The notes: generated by a model from the sequence alone, not told the origin. Shown: positions 47,232 to 56,591, numbered from the stretch's first letter. The stretch is 64,000 nucleotides of DNA from Kosakonia arachidis (GCF_900116535.1 NZ_FPAU01000003.1:124001-188000), one strand, 5' to 3'. A program made the numbers and translations.

Positions 47232-48260
47232 TTAGCGCTGGCGTAATTGCAGATCCAGCGGCGTCTTACTGGGTTCGCCGCCAATCTCGCGGGCAAGTTT
47301 CGGCACCATATAGCCGGAAACCAGCGTCAGAAGCTCGCGCATAATCAAACGCGCTTCGTCATCACTCACCATAAAGTGCGCAGCGCCCTGAACTTTATCC
47401 AGCACATGCAGATAGTAGGGCATCACTCCCACATCAAATAACGCATTACTCAACTCCGCCAATGTTTGCGCATTATCATTCACGCCACGTAGTAGCACGC
47501 TTTGATTCAGTAAAGTGACGCCCGCCTGCCGCAGTGCGGCCATCGCCGCGCGGAAGTCATCGCCGATCTCCTGGGCGTGGTTAATATGATTGACCAGCAA
47601 AATTTGCAGAGATGAACGTGCGAAACGTGCGACTAGCGTATCAGTGATGCGCGCCGGGATCACAATCGGCAAGCGGCTGTGGATACGCAGGCGTTTAATG
47701 TGTGGAATGGCTTCCAGCTGTTCCAGCAGCCAGTCCAGCTCATGATCTTTCGCCATCAGCGGATCGCCGCCGGAAAAGATAATTTCATCCAGCTCCGGAT
47801 GCGCGGCAATATAGTCCAGTGCGCCTTGCCAGTTACGCTTGTTGCCCTGATTTTCCGCGTAGGGGAAGTGGCGACGAAAGCAGTAGCGGCAGTTCACAGC
47901 GCAGCCGCCTTTCACCAGCAGCAGGGCACGATTACTGTATTTATGCAGTAATCCAGGCACCACGCTACTCTGTTCTTCCAGCGGATCGGTGGTGAAACCC
48001 GGCGCTGCGATAAATTCCTGCGGTGTGGTGATCACCTGGCGCAATAACGGATCGTTGGGATTGCCAGGCTGCATGCGCGCGGCAAAGGATCTCGGGACGC
48101 GTAGGGGAAACAGGCGTTTTGCTTCACGACCTGAAGTTAAATTTTCATCCGTGTCTATCTTTAAAAGACGTAATAGTTCGTCCGGATCGGTTATTACATC
48201 GGCAAGTTGCATTAACCAATCTTCTCTGGACGGGGTATTTAGGGTTACAATATGCGCCAT
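47232..48260 (-). CDS. epmB: EpmB EF-P-(R)-beta-lysine forming lysine 2,3-aminomutase
   Basis: A 342-residue radical SAM enzyme, formerly YjeK. The iron-sulfur motif CAVNCRYC and the following FRRHFPY are intact, and the PLP-binding lysine lies in the C-terminal part typical of the short aminomutases. It converts (S)-alpha-lysine to (R)-beta-lysine, which EpmA attaches to EF-P. It diverges from efp with only 41 bases between starts, so the promoters overlap; epmA lies 8 kb further on. Confidence 0.96.
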   Translation of the reverse strand: MAHIVTLNTPSREDWLMQLADVITDPDELLRLLKIDTDENLTSGREAKRLFPLRVPRSFAARMQPGNPNDPLLRQVITTPQEFIAAPGFTTDPLEEQSSVVPGLLHKYSNRALLLVKGGCAVNCRYCFRRHFPYAENQGNKRNWQGALDYIAAHPELDEIIFSGGDPLMAKDHELDWLLEQLEAIPHIKRLRIHSRLPIVIPARITDTLVARFARSSLQILLVNHINHAQEIGDDFRAAMAALRQAGVTLLNQSVLLRGVNDNAQTLAELSNALFDVGVMPYYLHVLDKVQGAAHFMVSDDEARLIMRELLTLVSGYMVPKLAREIGGEPSKTPLDLQLRQR

Positions 48261-48301
48261 TTTGTGGCTAAGCTACCAGTTAACAATTTTCAGAGGGCCT
48301 T

Positions 48302-48868
48302 ATGGCGACTTACTATAGCAACGATTTTCGTGCTGGTCTTAAAATCATGTTGGACGGCGAACCTTATGCGGTTGAAGCCAGCGAATTCGTTAAACCAGGT
48401 AAAGGCCAGGCATTTGCGCGCGTTAAGCTGCGTCGCCTGCTGACCGGTACTCGCGTAGAAAAAACCTTCAAATCTACTGACTCTGCCGAAGGTGCAGACG
48501 TTGTCGATATGAACCTGACTTACCTGTACAACGACGGTGAGTTCTGGCACTTCATGAACAATGAAACTTTCGAACAGCTTTCCGCTGATGCCAAAGCGAT
48601 TGGCGATAACGCAAAATGGTTGCTGGATCAGGCTGAGTGCATCGTAACTCTGTGGAACGGCCAGCCTATCTCCGTCACTCCGCCGAACTTTGTTGAGCTG
48701 GAAATCGTTGAAACCGATCCTGGTCTGAAAGGCGACACCGCAGGTACTGGCGGCAAACCGGCTACCCTGAGCACTGGTGCAGTGGTTAAAGTCCCGCTAT
48801 TCGTGCAGATCGGTGAAGTTATCAAAGTGGATACCCGCTCTGGCGAATATGTATCTCGCGTGAAGTAA
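48302..48868 (+). CDS. efp: elongation factor P
   Basis: A 188-residue EF-P, the same length as in E. coli. Lys34, the site of beta-lysylation, is in [12 protein letters not shown]. Three beta-barrel domains are present, with the C-terminal signature [20 protein letters not shown]. It relieves ribosomes stalled at consecutive prolines. The modifying enzymes EpmA and EpmB are both encoded in this window, epmB divergently next to it. Confidence 0.98.
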   Translation: MATYYSNDFRAGLKIMLDGEPYAVEASEFVKPGKGQAFARVKLRRLLTGTRVEKTFKSTDSAEGADVVDMNLTYLYNDGEFWHFMNNETFEQLSADAKAIGDNAKWLLDQAECIVTLWNGQPISVTPPNFVELEIVETDPGLKGDTAGTGGKPATLSTGAVVKVPLFVQIGEVIKVDTRSGEYVSRVK

Positions 48869-48923
48869 TGTCTGCAGTTTCGGCGTAGCACCATGCTACG
48901 CCGTTGAACATCTCGAGGCAGAA

Positions 48924-49058
48924 ATGATGAAACGCCTTACCAAAATCCTTTCACTTATGCTTATCAGCAGCGCTTTGCTGTCGGGCTGCAATACGGCGCG
49001 CGGTGTCGGCGAAGACATTCAGAGCCTGGGCCACGCTATTTCTCACGCGGTCAGCTAA
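48924..49058 (+). CDS. ecnA: entericidin A lipoprotein
   Basis: A 44-residue lipoprotein (ATGATG start at 48924/48927). The signal ends in ALLSGC, then NTARGVGEDIQSLGHAIS, matching EcnA. In the entericidin pair EcnA is the antidote to the bacteriolytic EcnB. It follows efp by 55 bases. Confidence 0.93.
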   Translation: MMKRLTKILSLMLISSALLSGCNTARGVGEDIQSLGHAISHAVS

Positions 49059-49113
49059 AAACTTCACATCTTCTTAAAAACCTTCCCGTTCCGGTCTCAG
49101 TGCGGAATTTTGT

Positions 49114-49123
49114 CTATGCTTAA
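49114..49123 (+). promoter_or_regulatory. possible sigma-S -10 element of ecnB
   Basis: CTATGCTTAA resembles the extended sigma-S -10 CTATACTTAA, 43 bases before ecnB, whose E. coli counterpart is RpoS-dependent. Confidence 0.4.
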
Positions 49124-49165
49124 GTGGCTATGCACAAATAATATTGGTCACATAAGGAAGATATT

Positions 49166-49312
49166 ATGGTTAAGAAGACAATTGTTGCGATCTTTTCTGC
49201 ATTAGTTCTTTCATCCGTTCTGACGGCGTGTAATACCACGCGAGGCGTCGGTCAGGATATCTCGGAAGGTGGCAGCGCTATCTCTGGCGCAGCAAGCAAA
49301 GCTCAGCAGTAA
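49166..49312 (+). CDS. ecnB: entericidin B lipoprotein
   Basis: A 48-residue lipoprotein with AAGGAAG upstream. The signal ends in SVLTAC, followed by [20 protein letters not shown] and KAQQ, matching EcnB exactly in length. In E. coli it is a stationary-phase bacteriolytic lipoprotein balanced by EcnA. A hairpin terminator follows. Confidence 0.94.
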   Translation: MVKKTIVAIFSALVLSSVLTACNTTRGVGQDISEGGSAISGAASKAQQ

Positions 49313-49319
49313 TCCTTGC

Positions 49320-49341
49320 CGGTACGGCATTCGCCGTACCG
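49320..49341. terminator. bidirectional hairpin between ecnB and ecnR
   Basis: CGGTACGGC-ATTC-GCCGTACCG, a perfect nine-base stem between converging ecnB and the LuxR-type gene. The downstream T content is low. Confidence 0.75.
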
Positions 49342-49944
49342 CTAATTTGAATTTTCCGGCAGTGAAAGGAAGGGCGTAAACCGATTCCCCATCCCGAGCT
49401 TCATGCGAATATTACGCTTGTAGGTATAAACGGTTTTGCCGTTAATACTTAGCCTTGCGGCTATGGTTTGGTTACTTTTCCCTTCCATCCATAGTGTGAG
49501 CACTTTCTCTTCCTGTTTGGTCAGTAGTGGTGTCGCCATCTGTGGAATTGAACGCGCCGGACATGCCAGCACAATGTCATCAATGAGCTGCGCCAGTTTA
49601 TCCAGCGGTTCTGTTTTTAGCATCGTTGCGCGAATTTTAAGTTGCCTGTAAAACCCGGAAAGTTGCGCATCGATACCCGATTCCAGCAGCAGCACCTGGT
49701 TTGAGTCGCCGCAGACGGAAAATAATGAAGCAAGCTGTTGAATATGATGAATTTCATTCTTGAAACCATGAAGGTCGGCAATCACCAGATCAGGCTGCCA
49801 CTGCACAATATGTTCTTTCGCCAGCATTAAATTATGCAATCCGGTAACGAGGAACGAGGCGGGAAACAAATCGGGTTGATTGAGCCAGGATTCCACCCCA
49901 ATACGGGTGAAGTAACAACGGTCAATCACGAGAATTTTGAACAT
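49342..49944 (-). CDS. ecnR: EcnR-like LuxR-family regulator
   Basis: About 200 residues from the Met at 49944. The N-terminal domain is receiver-like ([18 protein letters not shown]) but appears unable to be a standard phosphoacceptor: the core reads [10 protein letters not shown] with one Asp. The C-terminal LuxR helix-turn-helix is clear ([20 protein letters not shown] and [19 protein letters not shown]). Citrobacter freundii carries ecnR next to ecnAB, whereas E. coli does not, so this gene helps place the strain. It converges on ecnB. Targets are unproven; control of ecnB is the natural guess. Confidence 0.75.
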   Translation of the reverse strand: MFKILVIDRCYFTRIGVESWLNQPDLFPASFLVTGLHNLMLAKEHIVQWQPDLVIADLHGFKNEIHHIQQLASLFSVCGDSNQVLLLESGIDAQLSGFYRQLKIRATMLKTEPLDKLAQLIDDIVLACPARSIPQMATPLLTKQEEKVLTLWMEGKSNQTIAARLSINGKTVYTYKRNIRMKLGMGNRFTPFLSLPENSN

Positions 49945-50147
49945 ATTTTTCTTCACAGTCAGAGGGTGGCGCACAGTTTCCTGGATTCAGGAAAGTGATT
50001 CATCATAGGGGGTACATAAGGTGGGTAAATGCTGGAATTCCGCAGCGAACAGTGGCTATTTCTTGCTTTAAATTGCTGAATATAAGCAATCACCGTCAAG
50101 TTGAAATTTTAAACTGTAGCGGGCAAAATTTACTTCTCTTCACATCT

Positions 50148-50192
50148 CTGGCGGGACGACCTGTCAGTTTCATTTTTTTCGGGGACGGCCCC
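50148..50192 (+). ncRNA. guanidine-II (mini-ykkC) riboswitch
   Basis: Two hairpins with ACGR loops in tandem: CTGGCGGG-ACGA-CCTGTCAG (50148-50167) and GGGG-ACGG-CCCC (50181-50192), separated by a T-rich linker. This is the two-hairpin mini-ykkC architecture that binds guanidinium. It lies 16 bases before the sugE start, near the ribosome site CGGAG, as expected for translational control of a guanidinium exporter. Confidence 0.9.
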
Positions 50193-50207
50193 TCATCGGA
50201 GCCAATC

Positions 50208-50525
50208 ATGTCCTGGTTAATACTTCTTATCGCCGGTCTTCTTGAAGTGGTTTGGGCTGTCGGTCTGAAATACACCCATGGGTTTACGCGCCTTATCCCC
50301 AGTATCATCACCGTTACAGCGATGATCGCCAGTGTTGTGCTGCTTTCATGGGCAATGAAAACCCTGCCGATTGGTACCGCCTATGCGATCTGGACCGGGA
50401 TCGGCGCGGTTGGTGCCGCAATTGCAGGGGTTGTGCTGCTTGGCGAATCCGCAAGCCTGGCGCGTATCCTCAGTCTGTGCCTGATTGTCGCTGGAATCAT
50501 TGGGTTAAAGCTCAGTACAGATTAG
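50208..50525 (+). CDS. sugE: SugE/Gdx guanidinium exporter
   Basis: A 105-residue SMR transporter with four membrane segments. Glu13, the proton/substrate site, lies in [16 protein letters not shown], a signature of the Gdx subclass. It exports guanidinium (and some small quaternary ammonium compounds) in exchange for protons as a dual-topology dimer. The riboswitch directly upstream agrees with this substrate. The longer frame from 49995 would run through the riboswitch and is rejected. Its stop overlaps the end of the converging blc remnant. Confidence 0.96.
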   Translation: MSWLILLIAGLLEVVWAVGLKYTHGFTRLIPSIITVTAMIASVVLLSWAMKTLPIGTAYAIWTGIGAVGAAIAGVVLLGESASLARILSLCLIVAGIIGLKLSTD

Positions 50526-50760
50526 TAAGGCGGATTAATCCAGAGTCGTTTTTCCACAGCAAAACCTTGTCGGCTGTCTATATCCAGCATCTGCTGTTTG
50601 ACCTTTGTCGGCAGGGGTGGCGTACGCGACAGCTGCCACAAAAATAGTTGCGATCCGGCCCGTACACCAGCGCATAGCGATATTCATCGTCAAGGGTGAT
50701 GATGTTGTAACCGCCATAGAAAGGACCGAAGAAAGCGACCTTCGGCGCGGCGATCTTTCG
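50522..50760 (-). pseudogene. blc: Blc outer-membrane lipocalin, 3' remnant
   Basis: On the minus strand the C-terminal part of Blc can be read: KVAFFGPFYGGYNIITLD, EYRYALVYGPDRNY. A two-base frameshift follows (NYF to CGSC instead of the expected WQLSRTP), then KVKQQMLDIDSRQGF and LWINPPY in the restored frame to the stop. The signal peptide, lipobox and first two thirds are absent: at about 50757 the sequence switches to an islet with an orphan hcp. The gene is destroyed by that insertion and the frameshift. Confidence 0.85.
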
Positions 50761-51016
50761 ACACCTCAATGACTCTATCAGCAATGCCCTGAGCCAGCTT
50801 TTCCATCCACCTGGTAAAGCGAAAATATCCAGGGTATTGCAGGAAAATGTAGTTCATCTGGACTTTTGAAGCGCTGTCTATCGCCTGTTTAAAAGTATTC
50901 ATATAGTCATAACAGCCCTGCAATAACTGAGCATCGCCATCTTCCGTCAGGGGAAGCCAGCACATAATCATGAACTATCTTTGCCAGTTGCGCTGTTCTG
51001 CGGTTAAGTCGACCAT
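50757..51016 (-). pseudogene. islet ORF of unknown function interrupted by an amber codon
   Basis: An ATG at 51016 with a GAGGAG ribosome site reads MVDLTAEQRNWQR and then TAG at 50975-50977; the same frame continues FMIMCWLPLTEDGDAQLL, MNTFKQAID, VQMNYIFLQYPGYF, WMEKLAQGIADRV and runs into the blc remnant. An intact gene would give about 90 residues or more. It starts 54 bases after hcp on the same strand. No family is recognised. The in-frame stop and fused end mark it as broken, unless the amber codon is read through. Confidence 0.6.
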
Positions 51017-51069
51017 TTTCTCTCCTCGTTAGTGCCAGAGGGGGCATTTGCCTCCGGTGCCTTTAGTTG

Positions 51070-51549
51070 TCAGGCACAGCAGCGATCGTTCCATGAATCA
51101 CGATAGATAACATTACCCTCCGTATACTTCCAGGTGATCGCCTCGTAACGCAATTCGAGTGTTTCCAGATGGGTGCTACTCATGCCATTAGGAGCAAGGT
51201 AAGGAGAAACCGTCGTGATTTTGACGTTTTCTAAGATGATATTGAAATATTCAGACTCGATGCCCGATTCCAGTATTCGGTACATCTTGATCGTTGCCTT
51301 CTTCATGGTTCGGCCTTCGCAGACAGCGCGGTACAGGAGTGGTGTTGTCTGATCAAATTCTTTCACTATCGTGATAGGGCTATGAACGCGCGTACCTGTA
51401 AGTTTCCCCCAGCTTGGATCTACCGGGATTGTTACACCGTGAGAGAATGATTTCAGCTCAATAGACCCTAAGCGCAGGGGCATCATACAGCTACCGACTA
51501 CCGGAGATCCGTTCTCATCTTCAAGCCATAAATGTGCAGGAGTAGACAT
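51070..51549 (-). CDS. hcp: orphan Hcp-family type VI secretion protein
   Basis: A 159-residue Hcp. The fold markers are present: AHLWLEDENGSPVVG, IELKSFSHGVTIPVD, GTRVHSPITIVKEFD, YRAVCEGRTMKKATIKMYR, and LENVKITTVSP near the end. Hcp hexamers form the T6SS inner tube and can carry effectors. It is not in a T6SS cluster: it lies in an islet inside blc with two small genes upstream on the same strand. The T6SS at 28399-33273 is broken and its own Hcp is lost, so this copy would need another T6SS in the genome. Confidence 0.9.
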   Translation of the reverse strand: MSTPAHLWLEDENGSPVVGSCMMPLRLGSIELKSFSHGVTIPVDPSWGKLTGTRVHSPITIVKEFDQTTPLLYRAVCEGRTMKKATIKMYRILESGIESEYFNIILENVKITTVSPYLAPNGMSSTHLETLELRYEAITWKYTEGNVIYRDSWNDRCCA

Positions 51550-51595
51550 GTAATTTCCTTATCAGTATGTATTAAATATTGGGATGTTTTGCGTT

Positions 51596-51784
51596 TCACC
51601 ATTTCACATAACGAGCAAAAATAATCATTACGGCTATGAAGAAAACACCGATTGGCCAGACTGGACTTCCCGGGAAAAAATGAGCCTGAACCAGGGCAAA
51701 AACGATGGTTAGCACTATTGGGCCGTAGACCGAAAAGAAGAACCGTCCCTGCCACCGTAAAAAACGTTTGATATATGCCATCAT
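51596..51784 (-). CDS. small two-span membrane protein (candidate immunity protein)
   Basis: 62 residues with two hydrophobic segments at about 17-35 and 42-58 and basic ends (KRFLR, ARYVKW). It begins three bases after the 230-residue gene stops, so translation is coupled, and hcp follows 47 bases later. No family is recognised. A tiny membrane protein directly behind a protein with a hydrophobic hairpin and ahead of hcp fits the pattern of an immunity protein against a membrane-acting T6SS effector; this is inference from context. Confidence 0.6.
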   Translation of the reverse strand: MMAYIKRFLRWQGRFFFSVYGPIVLTIVFALVQAHFFPGSPVWPIGVFFIAVMIIFARYVKW

Positions 51785-51786
51785 GG

Positions 51787-52479
51787 CTATTGGATCATCC
51801 TGCTGATGATGCCCACAATGTCATTATCTGATGCCCATTGCGCTTCGATAGCGCTCGCCTTTTGGAAAACAGGCTCAATGAGGAAGTAGAGCATTTCCAG
51901 TCCTTGTGCATAAAGCGCAGAATAATAAGCGGGAAATTGAATATGCAGTCGATGAGCACAGTCGGCAGCCTTCTGAACAACGCCATAAACTCCGACAGCT
52001 GCAATACCACGGGACGCCCATGTACCTGCAAGAGCGCTTATTTCAAGGCTGAGGTTTAACCCAATGCGAACGCTGCTTGCGGCCGCTAACGTAAATCCGG
52101 CGATGGTGAGAGAGCTGGCAGCAATATGGACATTCACGGCCACCAGACACTGCTTGATGTGTTCTATCTGCTCAGAAGTTTTGTATTTGAAAATTTCTTC
52201 GAAGTAGATCCGAAGCATGTCATAGACCACATCACCGTGGCGTATTACCTTATAAACGGCATCCCTGAAACGGATATCTTCAGTCTTTTGCTGCTGGCAA
52301 ACATCGTTATATTCATCGGTAAAACAGGATGTGTAATACAGCAGGCGGGTAGCATCCTTTCCTAAGGTTTCAACTTGATTTGTAACCTGCTGACCGACGG
52401 CAGAAACTACATGGTCGAGCTTTAATGCGAGAATCCTGTTGGCTTGTAGGTAACTGATGACTTCATTGTTGTTGTACAT
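51787..52479 (-). CDS. 230-residue protein with a hydrophobic hairpin (candidate T6SS effector)
   Basis: No known family is recognised. Residues 1-108 are soluble and helical (LKLDHVVSAVGQQVTNQVET). Residues about 110-137 and 143-170 are hydrophobic and rich in Ala and Gly, with a short polar turn, as in pore-forming helical hairpins. The remainder is amphipathic. There is no signal peptide. It is first of three genes on one strand: this, a 62-residue membrane protein, and an Hcp. The layout suggests a tube-loaded membrane-acting effector with its immunity gene, unproven. Confidence 0.6.
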   Translation of the reverse strand: MYNNNEVISYLQANRILALKLDHVVSAVGQQVTNQVETLGKDATRLLYYTSCFTDEYNDVCQQQKTEDIRFRDAVYKVIRHGDVVYDMLRIYFEEIFKYKTSEQIEHIKQCLVAVNVHIAASSLTIAGFTLAAASSVRIGLNLSLEISALAGTWASRGIAAVGVYGVVQKAADCAHRLHIQFPAYYSALYAQGLEMLYFLIEPVFQKASAIEAQWASDNDIVGIISRMIQ

Positions 52480-52518
52480 AATCGCTCCATGATAATTTCC
52501 ATTAAATCAAGTTCTTAA

Positions 52519-52935
52519 TTATTTCTCACGGGAAAGCGTTCGATAAACAGTTGGTTGCGAAACTGAAAATAATTCAGCCAGACCGCTGATAGAGTACTCG
52601 CCACTTTTATGCATCCGACGCAGTTCTTTCTGCTGCTTATCTGACAGCTTAGGCTGTGCTTCCCCCACAGTTTTCCTTTCGCCCGTGCAATAGCCATACC
52701 TTCGCGCGTCGAAGACGTATCAGGTCACCTTCAAATTCCGCGAAGGTCGCCAGCACGTTGAAGAACTTTTTCCCATCGTGCCAGCCTGCCCTGTTCAGGT
52801 ACGGCCAGCATGTCTCCCTGACGAATGGCTGCCAGCGCCTGGTTCAGTCCGGGCCGCTGACAGTTTGAACCACGCGATGCTCAACGCGAAAAAATCTGCG
52901 CACTGTATGGTTATCGGCGTGGCCATCTTCGTTGT
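52519..52935 (-). pseudogene. Pin/Hin-type serine recombinase, frameshifted remnant
   Basis: Minus-strand pieces of a serine invertase occur in order but different frames: RPGLNQALAAIRQGDMLAV, then FFNVLATFAEFEGDL, ERKTV-like linker, and the intact C-terminus PKLSDKQQKELRRMHKSG and GLAELFSVSQPTVYRTL to the TAA at 52519-52521. The catalytic Ser region is missing. It stands at the edge of the orphan-hcp islet and may be the remains of the element that brought it. Confidence 0.8.
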
Positions 52936-53092
52936 TTTCACAGCCTGAACTTTTGCTGAATGGACATTATACCTTCCAGAGCAGCGATGAAATTATTGAC
53001 CTGGATGTGCTGGTTGCCGGACTGAAACTGGGATAACTGAAATTTTGGTGATTCCGGTGTAGAGCCCCGGTATAGACGCTGGCTGAAAATTT

Positions 53093-53116
53093 GCTCTCCC
53101 GCTTACGCAGGAGAGC
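53093..53116 (-). terminator. hairpin after frdD
   Basis: GCTCTCC and GGAGAGC arms (53093-53099/53110-53116), followed on the minus strand by AAATTTTC, nine bases past frdD. In E. coli the frd terminator doubles as the ampC attenuator; here no ampC follows. Confidence 0.7.
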
Positions 53117-53124
53117 GACAGGTA

Positions 53125-53484
53125 TCAAATAAAAATGACGCCGATCAGTGTGACCACAGTCAGAATCGCCGCGAGGCCGTAGAACATCCATTTACCGTTC
53201 GGTACGTGAATTTTCAAATCATGCATCATATGGTGCATACGGTGCAGACCGCACCACACCGGCAGGACGATCATCAAAAAGAGGAACACGCGGCCAATGA
53301 AGCTTTGCGCAAACGCCAGCACGCGTTCATAGCCCAGCGCTTCAGCAGGGTAGAAGCCCAGCGGCAGCAGAATGCCGACCAGCAGCACGATAACCGGTGC
53401 GACAATTGCGCTCCACATACCACCTGCACCGAACAAACCCCAGAATACGGGTTCGTCAGAACGTTTTGGATTCGGGTTAATCAC
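53125..53484 (-). CDS. frdD: FrdD fumarate reductase membrane anchor
   Basis: 119 residues from the GTG at 53484, as in E. coli. Three membrane segments are present ([38 protein letters not shown] and [17 protein letters not shown]). With FrdC it anchors the FrdAB head and forms the menaquinol site. It is the last gene of frdABCD, ten bases after frdC. Confidence 0.96.
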   Translation of the reverse strand: MINPNPKRSDEPVFWGLFGAGGMWSAIVAPVIVLLVGILLPLGFYPAEALGYERVLAFAQSFIGRVFLFLMIVLPVWCGLHRMHHMMHDLKIHVPNGKWMFYGLAAILTVVTLIGVIFI

Positions 53485-53494
53485 GTTGGCCTCC

Positions 53495-53890
53495 TTACCA
53501 GAAAAGAGCCACAAACAGCACCACCACAGTGACTACCGCAGTCACTACCCAAAGCCCTTTCACTACCGGCTCTGGCCCCATTTTTTCGCCTTTGACGATG
53601 ATAAGCTGCGCTTTCGGTGCCAGATCAAACCAGGTTTTGGTGTGCAGCAGCGCGGCGGCGAGCGTCACCAGATTGAGGATTAGCACAATCGGGTTTTGCA
53701 GAAAGTGCACAAACCCTTCCCAGTTTTGCGGCCCGTGTTTTAGCGCAAACAGGCCAAAGATCAGTTCGAGACTGAACCAGACCGCAGGTACCGCCGTTCC
53801 TTCACGCAGCATGTAGAAGCGATAAAACGGCAGAGTTTTCCACCAGCTTGACGGCATGGGACGAACCCAGGCTTTACGTTTAGTCGTCAT
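53495..53890 (-). CDS. frdC: FrdC fumarate reductase membrane anchor
   Basis: 131 residues, the same length as E. coli FrdC, with three membrane segments and the basic N-terminus [17 protein letters not shown]. The Glu in the first helix ([18 protein letters not shown]) matches the residue linked to menaquinol handling. It pairs with FrdD. Confidence 0.96.
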   Translation of the reverse strand: MTTKRKAWVRPMPSSWWKTLPFYRFYMLREGTAVPAVWFSLELIFGLFALKHGPQNWEGFVHFLQNPIVLILNLVTLAAALLHTKTWFDLAPKAQLIIVKGEKMGPEPVVKGLWVVTAVVTVVVLFVALFW

Positions 53891-53900
53891 AATGCACTCC

Positions 53901-54635
53901 TTAGCGTGGTTTCAGGGTGGCGATAAGAAAGTCTTTCGAGCTTTCCACCTTGCCCTGCTGAATGGCCGCAGCCGGATCGACATGTTTCGGACACACCTCC
54001 GAACAGTAGCCGACAAACGTACAGCTCCACACGCCGTTCTGGCTGTTGAGTTGCCCCATGCGCTCTTTTTTGCCGTTATCGCGGCTATCAAGGTTATAGC
54101 GATGCGCCAGCGTAATCGCCGCCGGGCCGATGAACTCAGGATTCAGACCAAACTGCGGGCAGGCGGCGTAGCACAGGCCGCAGTTAATGCAGCCGGAGAA
54201 CTGATGGTACTTCGCCATCTGCGCCGGGGTTTGCTTGCCGGGCCCCTGATCCAGCGTGCGCGTATTACCGATGATATAAGGCTTAATTGCTTCGAGACTT
54301 TCGATAAAGTGGGTCATATCGACCACCAGATCGCGCTCAACCGGGAAGTTTGCCAGCGCCTCGACTTTCAGGCCTTTCTCGTAATCGCGCAGAAAGGTTT
54401 TACATGCCAGTTTCGGAACTTTGTTGACCATCATGCCGCAGGAGCCGCAAATCGCCATACGGCACGACCAGCGGTAACTTAGATCCGGCGCAAGGTTATC
54501 TTTGATATAGTTCAGCGCGTCGAGCAGAGAGGTGGCTTCATCGTAAGGCACGTCATAGAAGGCACTGTGAGGCGCATCGTCCACTTCCGGGTTGTAACGC
54601 ACCACCTCCACTTTCAGATTCTTCATCTCAGACAT
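53901..54635 (-). CDS. frdB: FrdB fumarate reductase iron-sulfur subunit
   Basis: 244 residues from the Met at 54635. Cysteines for three clusters are in place: [13 protein letters not shown] for [2Fe-2S], and [13 protein letters not shown] with [11 protein letters not shown] for [4Fe-4S] and [3Fe-4S]. It carries electrons from menaquinol at FrdCD to the flavin in FrdA. It overlaps the frdA 3' end by eight bases, indicating coupling. Confidence 0.97.
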   Translation of the reverse strand: MSEMKNLKVEVVRYNPEVDDAPHSAFYDVPYDEATSLLDALNYIKDNLAPDLSYRWSCRMAICGSCGMMVNKVPKLACKTFLRDYEKGLKVEALANFPVERDLVVDMTHFIESLEAIKPYIIGNTRTLDQGPGKQTPAQMAKYHQFSGCINCGLCYAACPQFGLNPEFIGPAAITLAHRYNLDSRDNGKKERMGQLNSQNGVWSCTFVGYCSEVCPKHVDPAAAIQQGKVESSKDFLIATLKPR

Positions 54636-56418
54636 TCTTCGTCTCCTTCTTCTCAGACGATTCAGCTTCTGCACCGTATACGCGTTTCGCCGGTGGCAGC
54701 GTAGTGATCTTCACGTCGCTGTATTCCAGTCGGATTGCGCCGTCGGCATCGCGGAAAGCCAGCGTGTGTTTGAGGAAGTTGACGTCATCGCGCTCAGTAC
54801 ATCCCTCATCCAGGCGCTGATGCGCTCCGCGGGATTCTTTACGCGCCAGCGCCGAGTGCGCCATACATTCGGCCACGTTCAGTCCGTGTCCCAGTTCGAT
54901 GGTGTAGAGCACATCGGTGTTGAAGACGCTGGAAGTATCGGTAATGCGCACGCGTTTGAAGCGCTCTTGCAGCTCAGCTAGCTTATCCACGGTTTTCTGC
55001 ATCAATTCCGGCGTGCGGTAGATCCCGCAGCCTTCTTCCATGGATTCGCCCATTTCATCGCGGATTTTCGCCCAGCTTTCGTTGCCGTCCTGATTGACCA
55101 GCGCTTTCAGGCGCTGCTCGGCATCTGCTGCCTGCGCGTTTAACGCATCGTCATTGGCTTTGCTCGCAGAGGCCGAACGTGCAATGGCGCGTTCACCGGC
55201 CAGGCGGCCAAACACCACCAGTTCCGCCAGCGAGTTCGAGCCGAGACGGTTGGCACCGTGCAGACCGACCGACGAGCATTCACCGACAGCAAACAGCCCG
55301 GTAATGCGGGACTCGCAGTTTTGGTCGGTTTCGATACCGCCCATGGTGTAGTGGGCCGTCGGGCGTACCGGAATCGGCTCTTTGATTGGATCGACGCCAA
55401 CATAGGCTTTCGCCAGTTCACAGATAAACGGCAGACGCTCGCTGATTTTTTTCGCACCAAGATGACGCAGGTCGAGGTAGACCACATCACCGCGCGGCGT
55501 AGAGATGGTGTTGCCTTTACGCCACTCATGCCAGAACGCTTGCGACACTTTGTCGCGCGGGCCGAGTTCCATATATTTGTTCTTCGGCTCGCCCAGCGGA
55601 GTTTCCGGCCCCATGCCGTAATCTTGCAAATAACGGTAGCCGTTTTTGTTCACCAGAATGCCACCTTCGCCACGGCAACCTTCTGTCATCAGAATGCCGG
55701 AACCCGGCAAGCCGGTTGGATGGTACTGTACGAACTCCATGTCGCGTAGCGGAACGCCGTGTGATAGCGCCATGCCCATGCCGTCACCGGTGACAATGCC
55801 GCCGTTGGTGTTGTAGCGGTAAACGCGGCCAGCGCCGCCAGTAGCCATCACCACGGCATTGGCGCGAATCTGCACCAGTGTGCCTTCCATCATATTCATG
55901 GCGACCAGCCCGCGGGCATGATTGTCATCCACAAGGATATCCAGCACGAAGTGTTCGTCGAAGCGTTGAATTTGTGGGAACTGAAGGGAGGTTTGAAACA
56001 GGGTATGCAGCATATGGAAGCCGGTTTTATCGGCGGCGAACCAGGTGCGTTCTATTTTCATCCCACCGAAGCGCCGCACGTTGACCGAACCATCCGGACG
56101 ACGGCTCCATGGACAGCCCCACTGTTCAAGTTGGGTCATTTCTGTCGGGCAATGATGCACAAAATAATCAACGACATCCTGTTCGCAAAGCCAGTCACCG
56201 CCAGCAACGGTATCGTGGAAATGGTATTCGAAGCTGTCATGATCCTGGGCGACGGCGGCAGAACCGCCTTCTGCGGCAACCGTGTGGCTGCGCATCGGAT
56301 AAACTTTTGAAATCAATGCGATTTTTGCTTTCGGGTTGGCTTGCGCCGCCGCGATTGCGGTGCGTAATCCCGCTCCGCCTGCGCCTATCACAGCGATATC
56401 GGCTTGAAAGGTTTGCAC
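54628..56418 (-). CDS. frdA: FrdA fumarate reductase flavoprotein subunit
   Basis: 596 residues from the GTG at 56418. The FAD-binding GAGGAGLR and the His45 that binds FAD covalently ([10 protein letters not shown]) are present; catalytic residues occur in [20 protein letters not shown] and [18 protein letters not shown]. It reduces fumarate to succinate as terminal oxidase in anaerobic respiration. The upstream part of the long frame to 56586 covers the promoter and is not coding. An FNR site lies upstream. Confidence 0.97.
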   Translation of the reverse strand: MQTFQADIAVIGAGGAGLRTAIAAAQANPKAKIALISKVYPMRSHTVAAEGGSAAVAQDHDSFEYHFHDTVAGGDWLCEQDVVDYFVHHCPTEMTQLEQWGCPWSRRPDGSVNVRRFGGMKIERTWFAADKTGFHMLHTLFQTSLQFPQIQRFDEHFVLDILVDDNHARGLVAMNMMEGTLVQIRANAVVMATGGAGRVYRYNTNGGIVTGDGMGMALSHGVPLRDMEFVQYHPTGLPGSGILMTEGCRGEGGILVNKNGYRYLQDYGMGPETPLGEPKNKYMELGPRDKVSQAFWHEWRKGNTISTPRGDVVYLDLRHLGAKKISERLPFICELAKAYVGVDPIKEPIPVRPTAHYTMGGIETDQNCESRITGLFAVGECSSVGLHGANRLGSNSLAELVVFGRLAGERAIARSASASKANDDALNAQAADAEQRLKALVNQDGNESWAKIRDEMGESMEEGCGIYRTPELMQKTVDKLAELQERFKRVRITDTSSVFNTDVLYTIELGHGLNVAECMAHSALARKESRGAHQRLDEGCTERDDVNFLKHTLAFRDADGAIRLEYSDVKITTLPPAKRVYGAEAESSEKKETKNV

Positions 56419-56591
56419 GACATTCCTCCAGATTATTGTTGTTCCGCAACGATAAGCCAGACCGCTTAAGGCAGTTGCGAATATGTTCCACTGCTCCTTT
56501 TTGGGTAAGAAGCAGTATAACCATAGTGATCCAAGGGAAAATTGATGCGTTCGATTTTTTTGCTGTTCTTTAAGGTAATGCATCATACATA

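Noticed and set aside
49995..50207. N-terminal extension of SugE
   Set aside because: The frame passes through the guanidine riboswitch and the product would lose normal SMR length; the ATG at 50208 gives the standard 105 residues.
52966..53124. ampC beta-lactamase beside frdD
   Set aside because: No AmpC motifs are present between frdD and the recombinase remnant; only the frd terminator hairpin is recognisable.
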